From the NCBI RefSeq assembly GCF_040869045.1, contig NC_090323.1, positions 268,960,392 to 269,024,391 on the forward strand: 64,000 nucleotides of DNA, given 5' to 3'. Numbering within the stretch: the stretch's first letter is position 1; the number at the start of each line of letters is the position of its first letter. The notes below the pieces were generated by a model, which worked only from the letters and a program-made list of their open reading frames with translations, was not told where the DNA came from and ran no database searches. A program made the translations under genes and the position numbers. This DNA comes from Eurosta solidaginis. Lineage: Eukaryota; Arthropoda; Insecta; Diptera; Tephritidae. Below are positions 33,663-46,694 of the stretch, piece by piece.

Positions 33663-34236
33663 TGTAACGATTTTACTGCAATTCCTCTTATTTGCAACCT
33701 CTTCCTAACGTTCGAATCACTAAACTATTGAATAAATAACTCCAATATTCGATAATGCAAAATGTTCTTTATTAGACTACTTTCAAAATAACACTTCTAT
33801 TGCTCGACAGATAGCGTGTTTAAATCAAACTAAATTGTCGTGCCGCAACTGTTGCCGCTTTTATACTGTTCGGTTTCCTCGCCGACAGATTTCTAGGCGC
33901 TTCTATTTCCAGAATTTACTAGCTAGTTATCAGCTATAAATTTCTCAGCTATAACTACAGAAGCACAATTTTATAGCTTCTCTCATACCCCATGCGCGTG
34001 AATATGTAAGTGATACTTGCATAATTATTGCATATTTTCGGGAGTATCTCAGATATATGCATGTTGTTGTGCGTTGCTTCTCCGCTGCGTGTACGTACAT
34101 ACATATGTGTAGACATAATGATTGATTCGTTTATATAGATACAAGTCACTGTCTGCTTTGTTGTTGTCGTGGCTTCATTTACTTAGCATCAGACTAGTGA
34201 TGGGAGTATCACTTAGTGTCACTAATATTCGTCACA
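33663..34236 (-). mobile_element. Solo LTR, same family as 1994-2485, minus orientation
   Basis: The 574-bp block runs from tgtaacgattttac to attcgtcaca, so on the minus strand it starts TGTGACGAATATTAG and ends CGTTACA. It is flanked by ATAT (33659-33662, 34237-34240). It contains the complements of the TATA box (near 33862) and of the aataaag signal (near 33763). Internal retroviral-type genes are absent. Confidence 0.85.
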
Positions 34237-34240
34237 ATAT

Positions 34241-36030
34241 GTATCCCTTAGCTCTCTGTTAAAGTTGACATTGATTTCCGAGGAAAAAAATTGTACATGA
34301 TTTACAATTTGAATTGACCTTCCCCATTTAAATCATAAAAGTCCTACTACGGCTCTAAACCATTATAACTGAACCTTTTTAGCCTAGACCAACTATATTT
34401 GATCATCTAAATCAAAGTCTAAGTAGTTCTGGAAAAGACGGCACCCTTCCCACCCTCCTGGGAACTGCTTTTTTAAAATCGTGTAAACCCTGAATAAGTT
34501 TTACTTTAATACTTGAGATATCGGTTATATAGCTCGAGGCATAATCAATTTTAGAAAAGTGTATATGAGTATTTTCGGATCGTGTCTGCTTCATTATCAA
34601 TACGGATCAGTTAGGGGACATAACGCAATTACTTTTGGGGTTATTTTTGTGATCATATCTGGACTATATCCGGAACAAAACAGGATCGTTTTGAGAGTAA
34701 TTTCAGCACTTTTGCGGCACAGTTTCGGCACTGTTTAGGGATCATTTCGAGACTATCTCAGGATAATTTCATACAACATGCAAAATAATATCGTTATACA
34801 AAAGTTTAAAAAAATATATATTGGAGCTATACTAGTTAACAAAATATGTACATATGTGATATAAGCTATGTAAAACTCTCTTAGAATGTGTGTTTAACAT
34901 TGCTTCCAACACTTTATATATAATTTTGTCTATCGCTTATATTAAAACCGATTTCACGTTGAAATATCGGAAGGGGAGGCATAAGGTCAACGGCAAAAAC
35001 GCCAATTGGCCGTATCACCACTCAACTTTTAATTTAACAAGTTCTTCTTATCTCAGAGTTATTCATTTGGCCAGTTTTTTAAACGATTTTCTACCAGAAT
35101 GGGACCAAAATATAGGAAGAGGACCGCCGTATGCGAAAATTGGAAACAAGAAAAAAGATCAATTTTATATTCGACAGAGCAAATATGTAACGAAACCAAT
35201 AAAGGCTAACTGTAACTCAACAGTTCTTAACATTTAACTACGTAAAGGTGCGAAACAGAATAACTGACCTTTTGGCCACTTGAACAAAAAAGAGTAAACT
35301 TGATATCATTTTGAAAAACCACTGTGGTCAAAGCGCCAATATCGTTGACATTGCAGCCATTTGAAATTGGGCGTTGTGAAAATTTCAAATGTTCATAACT
35401 TAAATTGACTTTGTAACCATTTGAAGAGGTGTTAAATTCACTTGACGTTATGGCCGTTGATCTTATGTCAGCCCTCCGTTTGCGTAACTTGCTGATAAGC
35501 AGTTTCTAAGGAAAGCCGTTGAATGTAACTTTTTCTCACATCTTTTAAGGTAGGGGTATAGAACCCCTCACATATCACCTATTTGCCCACGTACCTGATG
35601 TGTGTCCATGTGATGCATTTGATTGTGTGTGTTGGCGACACTCCATGGCCTATTCAATCAATGTTTAAATGTTTAATGAGTTAAAATTATTCGCTTAACA
35701 AGAATTATCCAATTACAATATTTATAAATGTTATACTACATTATACTACACACACACTTGTGTGTATATGACTGTGTGAATGCGTGTGATATGTATGCTA
35801 GTGTATTGTATGTAAGGATGTTCGGCACATAATTTGTAAACGTAAATATTTTACCATGTTAAATATTTGTAGTAACAAGAACTGACATAAATTAACTCAA
35901 TAAATTTATTTTGCTTGTTTGTGTAACTCTATAAAATCATAAAGTGTAAAAAAATTCGTTAGCGAAACAATTATGCATTTCTTCTGCTCGACTGAAAATA
36001 GCAATAAATTTATAATTAAAGCGTCATCTC
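34241..36030. other. No gene; weak minisatellite-like patch
   Basis: Around 34620-34770 there are loose repeats of a tttcgggactatttcagg-like motif, reminiscent of the 51100-51690 minisatellite. 35240-35470 holds imperfect repeats of a gccatttgaa/ggccactt type. The 115-codon ORF at 34890-35237 has no recognisable domain and shares no motif with anything I know. Confidence 0.4.
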
Positions 36031-36171
36031 GTTTATGAATGGCATTTACATTGACCATTTTTGTAAATTGCTTAGTGAATTGTTTGAGTTCCGGCGAAAC
36101 TTTTGTTAACATAACGAAATTATCTGACGATGCTTATGCGGCGGTTCTCGAAATGGTACCATCGCAATATG

Positions 36172-36300
36172 CCAGTAAATGTTTCTTTCTTTTCAGTTGT
36201 TTTCCAACAAAAGTAATAATTGAATATTCAATTATTATAAACCGGTGTTGAGCTCATCCATTCTTTAATATTAAGCAAATAATTAATCACATCATAAAAC
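36172..36300 (+). repeat. Dispersed repeat, uninterrupted copy (pair of 52205-53035)
   Basis: The block cagtaaatgtttctttcttt, attgaatattcaattatta and ccggtgttgagctcat matches 52205-52277 followed by 52985-53030. At this locus the two halves are contiguous, so it is the empty version of the site that holds an insertion at 52278-52985. The nearby 70-codon ORF (36039-36251) has no known domain. Confidence 0.6.
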
Positions 36301-37700
36301 ATACAAACATAAATATGTAAAATGTAACCGAGCTTCCAAAAATCTTCTTATTAGCAATGAAAAAGGAACTTCAAAATACATATTCACAAATTCAACACAA
36401 ATTAGTCTAGAGTCATAATGACTCAAATGGTATTGTAAATGTAAAAGAAAAGAAGATATTCAAATTTTTAAGTACTTCCTTTATATAAATAGACCAAATG
36501 AAAGGAAAAATATCTCTTTAAACAAAGACATAATTTTGTTGAATTTCCATATTTAAAATTTTAACATAAAAACTGTAAAAAATTTTATGAGTAACAAAAA
36601 TATAAAGAACATTTTTCATTTCTTCTGGTTCATTTATATAAAGGAGAGACTTAAAAATGTGTCCTTTTCTCTTTATTTTCTCCTTTTGTTGCATTGTCAA
36701 GGTGACCTGAACTATGTGTAAGGTTTCATGTTTGTAGCTGAGTGACTAGTCACTTAAACCCCGATCACAAGATTCCAGAATTTTTAATTGACTTTTTTAT
36801 ACCTCTTCATATCTCGATGTCTGTTCCGTCTTTTATCCTTAATATTATAACCTTAGAAAAATCGAACCATCGTTCAGAGTTTCAGGTCCCTGGGTTATTG
36901 GGAAGTTTCCTTAAACTAGAAAGCAACAATTCCAAGCTCGCACGATTTTTTAAATCTGGCCTCAATTTTTTCTCCTGATGTTGCATAGTCATAGAGGTCT
37001 GAAGTATGTTCTTAATTTCAAGAATCTACATAGCTCCACTGGAAGTAACTCAAATGGCTATCGCAATATTCCATATATTATAATGGACTTTCTAAATATC
37101 CCTAAATATCACGACGCCTGTCCTATCTAGAAAACGGCTTTATCCTAAATATTGCCAACTAATAGAGCCAAAATCATCGTTCAAGTTTCAGATCTCTGAG
37201 TTATTGAGAGCTTTCTTATAACTCGAAAGAAAAATTTCCAAGTTCAGAAGTTTTTTAGAAATTTCACGAACCCTGTACCACTTAGCAAAGTTTTTTCCCC
37301 TCGAGTTAAATTTTCAAGGAGTTTCGATGAGGTTTCAAGTTTCAAGGCTCTAGATCTCCGGATAGTTACTTAAAAAGAGATTGCAAGAGCCTCCAATTTT
37401 GTATGGAAATTGGCAAAAAATTTCAAACGAAACTTATATAAAGGAAGTGAAATGAGATAAACTGAAATAAGCAAAAAAAAACTTCACGCAGTATACTGGA
37501 ATATTAGTCTAAACTTTAAACTTTGCAATTATTATACATTTTTTCGGGAAATGATTTCGGCTTGTGAAAACACAGTATACTGCTTTTAAGGCCTGATACA
37601 AATGCATTTATAACTTTGGGAAAATGTAGGTAAGCATCTCGTGGCTTTTTTGTCGTGCTACTTAATATGCATTTATCTATCTTCGGTATTGAATTATCGT
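36301..37700. other. No gene seen
   Basis: The interval is AT-rich. Repeated phrases such as agttattgagagctttc and ttattgggaagtttcctt (36893 and 37200 regions) suggest an old internal duplication of about 310 bp around 36780-37260. Confidence 0.4.
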
Positions 37701-37850
37701 TTTTGTTCATATTTCAAAAAAATCGATATCGAAAAATTTTCTGCTCAGTATTAAAAGTTTCGTAAGGCTACGTGAATTTTTACTCAAACTATCACGTTAA
37801 CGGACGAACGAGCGGACAAGGCCTAACCAAAATATACAATCGCCATCCAT
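37700..37850 (+). repeat. Degenerate fragment of the 60239-62287 dispersed family
   Basis: The stretch atcgatatcgaaaaatttt, tttttactcaaactatcacg and ttaacggacgaacgagcgga parallels 61975-62130, including the tandem cgga run (here decayed). Confidence 0.5.
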
Positions 37851-38109
37851 TCAAAGTTATAATACCACTGTGAACAAGTTTACGTTTGGGCTTAAAATAA
37901 AAGACAATACTTAAAAAATCTAATTTTTGAATCTCCGGTTGAACCCAACCCCGGTCTGGTTTTGCTGTGTGTGCCGGAAATGATAATTTTTTCAAGGGTC
38001 ACTCATAAGGTCACACTCATAAGGTCAAGTGCAAAGCATGGTTGCATTGAAGGGATGTTTTCTAGGCTAGATCCCAACATTCGTCCACCAAGTAATTTCT
38101 TCAAAAATT

Positions 38110-39420
38110 TTGTAGCTTCTTGCTGTTCACGCTCCAGGGTGTTCCGTGGTCTGCGTCTAACAGTCCCGTGCATTTACAATCAAGCCGAAATAATCCGTCG
38201 CACACCCGCAGAGTGACGGTATATTCCCCGTTGCATTTCCGCATACTCCAGTTAAAATGTGATGGGTTAACTGGAAAGATAAGGGAGTTAGTCGCCTTCA
38301 TGAATCTGCACAACATCCGACTCAAGAGAATAAGCTATCTGCAAAATCTGCTTTGCAGACCTTGGCAGATCGTGCAAGAGTAAATGGAGGTGAACTCGCT
38401 TTTATTAAATATCACTATGGGCAGTATAATTTATTTGATTACGACATTGGCCACAAGTACAATGTCCTGTAACATCAAGGTATATCTGCCAGTGAGGCGA
38501 AACGAATCTGAAATTAGCAACATCTACATCCTACATCTTTTCTGTCACTTGCTGCCCCAGTGGATACGACCTTAATATCAGTGGACTTCTCACTGGTAAA
38601 AATAGCTTTGTTCTTAGCGATTTTATTGTCACCACGATTAGCGCCGGTCTTATATACAACCAGACAGTATAGGAGAGATATTGGCAGGCTATATGCTTGG
38701 TCGGTAAGCATCGGTGCAGTTCAGGAACGTAAAATCCAAGCCCGGAAGAATTAAACAGGGGGTGCCACAAGGTGGTGTCCTATCCCCTCTTATGTTTAAC
38801 TCTTACATATCTTAGCTTCTTTTGCCACCAGAAGGAGTAAACTACGCCGACGACAGCACGATTATGGCAACAGGCATGAGCTGTGCTATAAATCAGCGAC
38901 TATCTTCCTAGTCTTTCCAGTATTTTCACCTCACAAAATCTGATACCGTCACCGACCAAATACTCGGCGACTTTATTTACAACAAGGACATGGCAATTGT
39001 CGACTATGTTGGACATCAACATCGATGGCATTACTCTACCGGCTTTATTACATCCAAAAATACTGGGTGTTATGTTCGTTCACCATCTAAATTTTGGCGG
39101 GCATGCAGCCACAATTGTACCTTGAGTCTAGTGCCAGAATCCTCAAGACTCCTGCCGGCAGTATTTAGAGCACAGATAAAGACATAACAACTTATAAAGC
39201 AATTGGCCGGCTGCTTGTATGCAACGCGCCCCAAATATGGTCGCCGGGCTTAAAAGAAACATGCTGAAGGAAGCTGCAGGCCCATAAAAACACCACGCTC
39301 AGGATTCGCAAGGTATATTTTCTTATATCTCCAGAATATCATTTACACAGTGAGGCGAGAATACTCCCACATAGATGAATATTTGTTCTTGTTGGGTTTA
39401 AGCAGGAGTGCTGCTTGCTA
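38110..39420 (+). pseudogene. Deleted Jockey-type LINE: endonuclease plus RT fragments
   Basis: The plus strand reads RRVTVYSPLHFRILQLKCDG then LTGKIRELVAFMNLHNI, the usual start of an ORF2 endonuclease. The middle is deleted. RT motifs follow: RIKQGVPQGGVLSPLMFN (near 38750) and VNYADDSTIMATGMS (near 38840), the YADD catalytic box. The tail includes TYKAIG..LVCNAAP..WSPGLK. It ends near 39300-39380 with ALRIRKVYFL-like and EYHLHSEARILPH motifs. Stops and frameshifts throughout show it is inactive. The minus fragment at 42664-42960 belongs to a related tail. Confidence 0.7.
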
Positions 39421-39424
39421 TTGC

Positions 39425-40060
39425 TTAATGCATGAAAACATTTTTAAACCAATATTGAGTTTTATTAAATATTTTGTGAAAAAATAAGTCAACGCGATAT
39501 CAGGACGAATAAGGCGACATTTCTTTCGAACTTACCTCGTAAATCTCTTCAAAGCCTTTTCTTCAGTTTGGATTTGAAGCAAATAAACTCGACATAAACT
39601 TGTGTGCTGTTGTACAATTTTATCGCAATTTATTATCGCATGACTGAGGCTCCAAACCCACTATCAGGAGAAAGGCTTTGAAGACGTCGCGTTGCTTCAA
39701 TTTTTTCCAAAATATTAATATTAGTTTATTGTACTTGTACTTATACAATCACGTTTAAGACACGGGACAAATTGATCGGCATAATATCGTGAGGTGGGAT
39801 TTCGTCCAAGGCAGCCTTTGAGCGCAATAATTATTTTTGCTTTAACGCTCCTACGTACATAAATGCGTACATTCTTAATCTCATTCTGGCTGGACGTTCG
39901 CAGACTTTTTCAACAGTACTTGGAAAATTGGTCTAATTCCTCACAAACTCGACACTGACCTTATATTGGTACTTGACTGATGGCCTAACACGGCAAAAGT
40001 GCATGGCTGAATACTGTCGAAGGATACAATAATGGATATATTTCCTCTTCTGTTTTTTTT
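39425..40060. other. No gene seen
   Basis: The interval shows no supported feature. Confidence 0.5.
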
Positions 40061-40064
40061 TTCA

Positions 40065-40300
40065 ACGCAGCCTCCGAAGAATTTGGGAAGTGTTATCGAT
40101 GTTGATGGTGCTTTGTCGGTTAAAGATCAGGTACGTTCCGGTAGCAAGAACCATTAAGGTACTAGTGAGACCATCGCCGGAACGATTAAATGTGACGTTG
40201 GACCTTGGGTCACCTGAGTCTCGCCTGCTAAATGTGTGTATGATAAATTCATAATTGTAAATAGATTCGCCTCGCGTAGGTGGGGATGTCATTTGGGTTG
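40065..40300 (-). repeat. Copy of the ACCCGCGG dispersed repeat (3' part)
   Basis: The minus strand carries ttaatggttcttgctaccgg, aacgtacctgatctttaacc and catcgataacacttcccaaa in the order of 48870-48950. The 5' part is decayed. Confidence 0.55.
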
Positions 40301-40344
40301 TGGGAGCTCTGAATTGCGCTTCATAACCCCTTGAATACCTAACG

Positions 40345-42200
40345 CAGCTTAATGTAGTCAAATTACATAGATATTTTAGGATTCAAGGTGTAAAAGTTTG
40401 AACAAAATTAAAAACTTCTATGGTGTTTAATTTAAACATAAATTGTGGCCATTTAGGAAATTCTGTACATATAAAAATATGCAAATACCTGTACACCCCT
40501 GAAAGCAAAAACAAAAAAGGATCACAAAAATATATGGCTTGTTATGATTAATAAAATCAAAACTGGCAAATATTTAAAAATCACAATGGCAAACTAACAA
40601 AATATTTGACAGATACAAACGGAGACCCACGCAAACAAGCGAAAGGGGTTGACGGAAGTTGTAGTAGATATGGCTATGAATGTCCTTTAGTTGAGCACTG
40701 CATATGAACATAAATACATATGTATGTACATATGTATGTATGTAGTATGTGTGAACTAAACTTATGTCGCTTTAAATTGGAAGGTTATTTGTCGAATGTA
40801 TTACAAAAAGGCGCGAGTGACTACATGACAAGAAAAAAAAAAAAACAACAAACTGCTTGTTGTAACGTTAGGCAGTCATAGAAAAAGAAGCGACAGCACC
40901 ATCCATACCTTGACAGGATGAACTTGAACAGCTTGAACGCTTGTCGCAGAAGGTGGCTGTGCGCACAACAAACAACAAAAATTGCAACACGCTGCCAAAC
41001 GTGTGAACAATTTCAAATTATTATTCTGTCTTATGATTATTTTGTATATAAATTAGTTTGTTTGTTTGTGCTTATGCAATGCGAATGCGAGTGCGAGTGC
41101 GCGCACACTTGAGTTAAGTCGGAAGACGGATGTACTACAAAAGTTTGCCGAAAGAAGCAGAGGAAATTGACTTTACGTATGTACATGAATGGGCACACTT
41201 GTGTGGTACATACACACATACTCTGCTACCTTCGCTTGTTTTGCTTTTGTTGTGATTATTGTTGTCTGCGACACATTGTAAAAAAGGTTTAATTAATTTC
41301 ATTTATTTTTGAAAAACATATCTGACAACTTTGCAGCAGCAGCAAATCGAGTGTTAATAAAATGAGAATTTATGAATGAGCACAAAGCATTACAACACAC
41401 ACACACACACAATCAACCCGATTTCACTTTGTATTGGAATGCCTGCATCCCTTCGGTTAGTTTCGTTGCGTTTGGTTTTGTCGAGTCATTAGTCAAAATG
41501 ATTAGTAATAAATTATTGTTTGTGCAAAATTTACTTCTGCGCTTGGCATTGAGTTACGATTTATGGCAATTAATTTAAATTAAATCATAACAATAAAAAT
41601 TCAAATTTTCCCTTAACATGACAGTTTTTCTGCCTTGTTATCTCCGCACCTTTGTTGCTTACCTTTGAATAATTAGACTAAGTTTTTTGGTTTAACCCTT
41701 TTCAGGGGTTGCAAATCAAAACAAAGAGGTTGAAATATACACATGGGCAAATCCCAGAGAAACGAAGTCTTATACAGAAAACAATGCAGAACTTAAAAGT
41801 AGCCCTACTGGTAAGTTGGAAATCTACGATCTGAAAAGTATGCAGTTTTGAAGTCAGATGTTACGAACAAAATCTTGGGCGTCGTTGTATAGTAGAAATA
41901 ACTCAAAAACCAGACCTCGGTTCGCTGTCGGTATCCTCGCCCCGTTTGATATCTATACATTTTATACTATCCTTTTCTCTGCAGTCCTACTTCTGATCGT
42001 TTTCTGAGGCCCGTTTTTTAGTGAGAATTAAATCGTCGACATTGGGCGTTAAAACTGAGATTACAAGTAAAATTTAAGGCAAATGAACAAATTGGCAAAG
42101 TTGTATTCGGCTCATCTTTTACTGGAGCTTAAATTCGTACCAAGAAGTCGATCTTGACAAGTTTAACTGTAGTGTAAACTCACACACTGAAAAATCGAGC
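40345..42200. other. No gene; AC microsatellite
   Basis: Features are a gtatgtac-rich patch at 40715-40750, a gcgagtgc run at 41083-41101 and an (AC)n tract at 41395-41411. No coding signal is seen. Confidence 0.5.
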
Positions 42201-42214
42201 CTTACTTTTGAAAT

Positions 42215-42540
42215 TTTTTAATGTTTCTCTTTCTTATTCTACTTTTCCACTCCATCATTCTTTTGCTTTTTCCAGCCATTTCTCCATTCTCTCGTTATGT
42301 CTTCCTCGCGTTTACTTTTCAAGCCCTTCATCCTTTACCTTCACCTCTTTCTTCCTTTTTCATGTGTCTCTAATTCATTATGCCCTCTTTATCTTCTGCT
42401 TTTTCTTGCTCGCCGCCCCTCTCTCCTCTTTTCTTTTATCACTACCTTTCCACTCTTTTTCCAAACTCTAGTTATTTCCTTTTCCCCTTTTCCTCTTGGT
42501 CTCTTTGTATTTCTAGTTGCTGTTGTTGTTGTTGTTTTAT
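42215..42540. repeat. Pyrimidine-rich tract ending in (TTG)n
   Basis: The stretch is dominated by C and T on the plus strand (ttccttttcccc-like runs) and ends with tgctgttgttgttgttgttt. The ORFs over it encode Phe/Leu/Ser-rich strings typical of such tracts and are not genes. Confidence 0.6.
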
Positions 42541-42639
42541 CCCTAAGGCTGTGTGAGCGTCACGGATATGAGCCGTCTGCCGAAACGAGTCCGTTATATC
42601 CCGGTACTTGCCCGACTGCCTCCAAACCATTTTTTTGCC

Positions 42640-42960
42640 ACTCTAAACTTTGGATCTCAGGATTTAGTCTCCTCTTACGACAGGCTTGCCTACCTCGGAA
42701 ATATTCCATAGTGCTTTCGTAGATAGTTCCCTACGTCCCTGGGGGCGGGGTTTTTTAATTAGATGTCTGTTAGGATGCCCTGGTTCCTGAGTATTTGAAA
42801 GAAATTCTATGTTCAGCATTTCGTGTTCCTCCCTTAAGCGGAAATTCTCCCCCTCACTGCGTAGATGATGTTCTAGCGACATGTCCTGGTAGTACTGTGC
42901 GCCGTATTTTGACAGGTCTGCAGCTTCCTCCGGTATATTTATTTAAGGCGTGGCGACCAT
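42640..42960 (-). pseudogene. Jockey-type LINE C-terminus with ACCCGCGG repeat piece
   Basis: The minus strand encodes LEHHLRSEGENFRLREEHEM, LNIEFLSNTQEPGHPNRHLI and KKPRPQGRRELSTKALWN, matching the C-terminal EHHLHNEARILP..HNEML..QFLLNTQ..GHPNRHLI signature of Jockey-like ORF2. At 42660-42715 the minus strand continues into ggtaggcaagcctgtcgtaa, the start of the ACCCGCGG repeat. The two units therefore abut here. Confidence 0.65.
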
Positions 42961-43139
42961 ATTGGATACACGTAGTCCATACGTAGTTGGCCAATTACTT
43001 TATAGGTAGCTATGAGCGTTTCTTTGTCTCTGTTCCACACCAAACATTTTGGGGTACGGATAGTCGGTAGCATAGTTAAAGCGATCGATGTGGATGTCGA
43101 ATATTGTCCATATTTGCAACGATTATATCGTAGATAAGG

Positions 43140-43235
43140 TCACCGAAGGTTTTCGGGAGTGTTATTGATGTTTATAGTCCTTTGTCAAATATAGATCTGG
43201 TACTCTCCTTCGTTATCACTAAAACACTCTAGAGA
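43140..43235 (-). repeat. Degenerate ACCCGCGG repeat fragment (3' end)
   Basis: The stretch gtcaccgaaggttttcggga, gtgttattgatgtttatagt and cctttgtcaaatatagatct is the complement of the 3' end seen at 48890-48950. Confidence 0.5.
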
Positions 43236-43239
43236 CTTA

Positions 43240-45520
43240 TTAACCTGCATATAAGAGAAATCGCTAACTTCTGCAGCAAGGACGCAGCTCAACACGCATA
43301 TGACATGGGCTCAAATTTCTATCGTTGCACGGATCATTTCTAGGCTCAGGAGTAGGGTAGTCGCATACGCCAAGAAGTTAGTGATATTGATCAAAGGTAA
43401 ATTTCTGCCAACAATTACATAGCACATCCAAACGGAACTTGTCCTGCTCATAAGAAAAACAAAAATTCTTCAACTTACTGCAGGTAAATAAGTCATACCG
43501 ACTTCCCGACTAGTGTATGCTCTTCAAGACTTAAGGCTCCATTACTGATACTTAGCATAGACTTGACTTGACTTGGCGTAAACTTGGCAACTTAGCCACG
43601 ATTATACTCTACTTGGCGCATACAATCTGGCATCATAATCAGCGTTGAAATTAATTTTTAAATAAATGTCGCCGAATTCTGAGTTTTAAGTTTCATCCTT
43701 CTAGCATTGACTTAAATACTATATATTCGAAAAATAGTTTGTTTAAGTTTAAGAATATTCAAATCTATTTGTTTCGTGGATGCACCCTAATGTAGATTTT
43801 GCTCGATATGTAAATACAGTTGCACATCAAAACATGACATTATTCTAATTAGCTGCATTAATGGATGGGCTTATTTACTTAATGAAATCCCAATTTTGAT
43901 GTTCAGATTTTTCATTGATAACAACAACAAATTCATCCAAAACCACCCCTTTCTCTTTATAATTGACAAGCAAATGTCAATCAAAGGAAACTAAATAAAT
44001 AAAAGAATGAATAAGAAATTTAATTTGCATTGCCACAAAATAAAAATTAAAAAAATTTGTATTAAAAACTAAGCAAACGATTAATACAAACACAAATCTT
44101 TGTAATCTAAATTTATGTAAATGTTTTACTGATCTTCAACAAAAATTTTTCCATATTAGCCTTAAATTTTTTTCAGCAAAGAGCACCTCATAGCAAGATC
44201 ACTGATTGAAGTCCTCCCAAAAAAGGGTTTCGAGTTTAAAAGTTATGAAAATTGTTAAAAATCATTTGGACGCTTTCGCCATTTTTAATGGCTGTGAGGT
44301 AGATGAAGTTTTACAACGAAAAATTCAAATCAGTGGGTGAACGCTCAAAATTTCAGGATTACTTTTATGCTTTTATGGCTTGTGTCAAGCGCAGATATCA
44401 AATGCAGTGCCCTCGCTAACTGGCCAACTCGTTTTGAGTGACTGACGGAAACATTTGGGCTTAATTAAAAATGTCGGCCTATGGGCATTTCGGTGATGTT
44501 GCATAGGACAGTAGTCCGTTCAGCAGTTGCTTAGTTAGTCAGTCAATTCGTTATGGCAGTTATACCCAAGAACTGAGGGTGGAGTTTTTGACAAAGTGCA
44601 GACAAAGGTAACTCAGCATAATCGACAAGAACAATTATCAAATTATTACCTTTATTTTCGTTAACAATTGTGCCTATGTATGTATGTATGTATACGAGTT
44701 TGCAGAAAAGTATTTATATGAATTTTTTTCGTGATTCGATGCTAATTTTCGCTATAACAAGTACATTTTGAAATTAGTTAATATGTAAGTGGTAATGTTC
44801 ATCTATGCGTTAAACTTGACAAACATTCATATGAAATTTTTGGATTTTCATAGCGCGCACGCAATGAAAACGCGCGGATGAATTGTAATCTTATTTCATT
44901 TTGCGTGATCGCCAACACGTGACCAGAACAAATTTCTTATTATTGAAATGAAGCAATGAAAACATTAAAAAAAACACACAGGCAACATATGCGAGTGTCA
45001 ACCTCAGTTTGGAAGTACACGTGAAGTTACCAATATCAATTTGTATGTATGACTGCTGCATTGCTTGCTCCCTGCAGGAAAACAAGCCGTCCAAAAATGC
45101 AACACGACCACCAAAAACACATTTTAACAACTTTTTTTTGTTGGAAGTAGAAAAGTCATGTACAACAATTTGCAAACGGTGGACGACGCTGCGACCTTTT
45201 TTGCCAGTCAACCAAATTGTTTTCCAGTACCCGTCAAACTCTATCGTTTATGAAAAAATCGGTAGCTCCAAATAAGTAAAACATAGGTGATCATTAGAAA
45301 AATTATCTCAAGTGCCTCTATTTCCCGCCCCGCATGATGATAGCCCAGTTCATATTTTTCGCAATAGCTGACGGTCATTTTAAGATTAAGTAATGCAAGT
45401 TGAGATAGGAACGATTCTGCTCAAAATTAGCAAAATCTGTTTATAATGAAACTTTTATCCTACGATCATTCACTATCCAAGATCGTTACGACATTTAAAA
45501 TGGTTGGCTTTATTTCTGGG
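43240..45520. other. No gene seen
   Basis: The interval is AT-rich with a tgta/tatg-repeat patch at 44677-44692. The ORFs near 44891-45275 overlap on opposite strands and carry no domain. Confidence 0.45.
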
Positions 45521-45524
45521 CGGC

Positions 45525-45675
45525 CGCCCAGCGTGCCACCAAGCCGATTATCTTGCGTTTGATGTCCGCAGAAAGCTGCATCAAAACATTAAGACTATTT
45601 TTTTCCAATTATAAAACAACTTTTCTAAGCAGGGTCGCCGTTAACAAATTCGTAATACTCCGATTACAAATCTAT
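45525..45675 (+). mobile_element. Strongly decayed SINE fragment
   Basis: The stretch tttttccaattataaaacaa and cttttctaagcagggtcgcc matches the SINE body of 30370-30728. The flanking head is barely recognisable. Confidence 0.45.
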
Positions 45676-45789
45676 AACATATCGACAACGTTTTTATGAC
45701 ATACGGCAAATTTAGACTTTTTGGCAACATATCGATAACTCATCGATAACCTTTATTGGCTTCGATAACTCGTATTTATCTCGTCGACA

Positions 45790-46690
45790 GTTAAGTTAGG
45801 TTGAACTGGCCGCTCAATAAAGACCTCACATAGACTGAATGTGTTCAAAGTGTTACCACAATTTGTTTGACGACCAAACGAAAGAACCCCAATCAGGTTA
45901 GGGTTAGAATATACCCGCGGTAGGTATGCCTGTCGTAAGAGGTGACTAAAATACCGGATTCAAGGGGTTTGTGTGGCGCAGCCCTTTCAGATTGCCAGCG
46001 CAATACATAGCTTCTCCAAACCCAATTGTCAACCTCACCTATCCGTGGCGAATCCTGTTTCATAAACAGACGAGCCTGTGACGACCCCGAACTCCTCATG
46101 GATCTAGGGGGTGGGAGGGCAGGATGGCCCTGAAGGTTGCATGTGGCCATAACAAATCGTCCCCGAGATGGTCGGGCTGGGTACCGGAACGTATCGGATC
46201 TGCATCCGGCAAAGGACCATCAACTCGATAGCACTTCCCGGGCCTTCGGATAGTCCCTTTTGTGAGTCTAATATGGTAGGCTTTGCACATGATCTTAGAA
46301 ATTTTGCAGCCACGCGCTCTTGTCCACGTCTTTCCTGCTTGATGGATCATATGCAACTCCTGTCTCCTTTTGATTTCTCCCAAACGTCTATCGTCGACTC
46401 AGCGAGTGATGCATCCTCCTTTGTCAACTCATCGGTCTTTTCGTTATCTTCTATCCCTCTATGACCGGTACGGTCCGGCCTGAGCGAAGTTTTTCCAATG
46501 CTTCTTTTCATTCCAAAAAACTTCTTCATGAACTTCTATGTGAGATTAATACCTTAATCGCAGCCTGATTATCAATATATATATATATATTGAAGCGACT
46601 GCAGCTTAAGCTCGCTTCCTCTAAAGTGTATGCTTCTTTCTTCACTGCTATAATTTCCGCCTGAAAAACCCTGCTGTAATCTGGTATCCT
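45790..46690 (-). pseudogene. R1/I-type LINE (RNase H to 3' UTR) interrupted by the ACCCGCGG repeat
   Basis: From right to left on the minus strand: VFQAEIIAVKKEAYTLEEAS and YIDNQAAIKVLIS (RNase H), DRTGHRGIEDNEKTDELTKE, then GEIKRRQELHMIHQAGKTWT and ISKIMCKAYHIRLTKGTIRR. The protein breaks off at about 46216, where the ACCCGCGG repeat starts. The LINE 3' UTR (complement of aggttgaactggccgctcaa) resumes at 45900-45790. HRGIEDNEK is the usual catalytic His region of these RNase H domains. A frameshift or gap near 46370-46400 also breaks the frame. Confidence 0.7.
45903..46215 (+). repeat. ACCCGCGG dispersed repeat, good copy
   Basis: It starts acccgcggtaggtatgcctg and tcgtaagaggtgactaaaat. 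It passes through ccaattgtcaacctcaccta, gatctagggggtgggagggc and aaatcgtccccgagatggtc. It ends accggaacgtatcggatctg and catccggcaaaggaccatc. It aligns with 48645-48975 over its whole length. No coding or pol III promoter signal is clear, so its class is unknown. Confidence 0.75.
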
Positions 46691-46694
46691 GTAG

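Noticed and set aside
42208..42722. Phe/Leu/Ser-rich plus ORFs as a membrane protein
   Set aside because: They follow a pyrimidine-rich tract and continue into LINE and ACCCGCGG repeat sequence.
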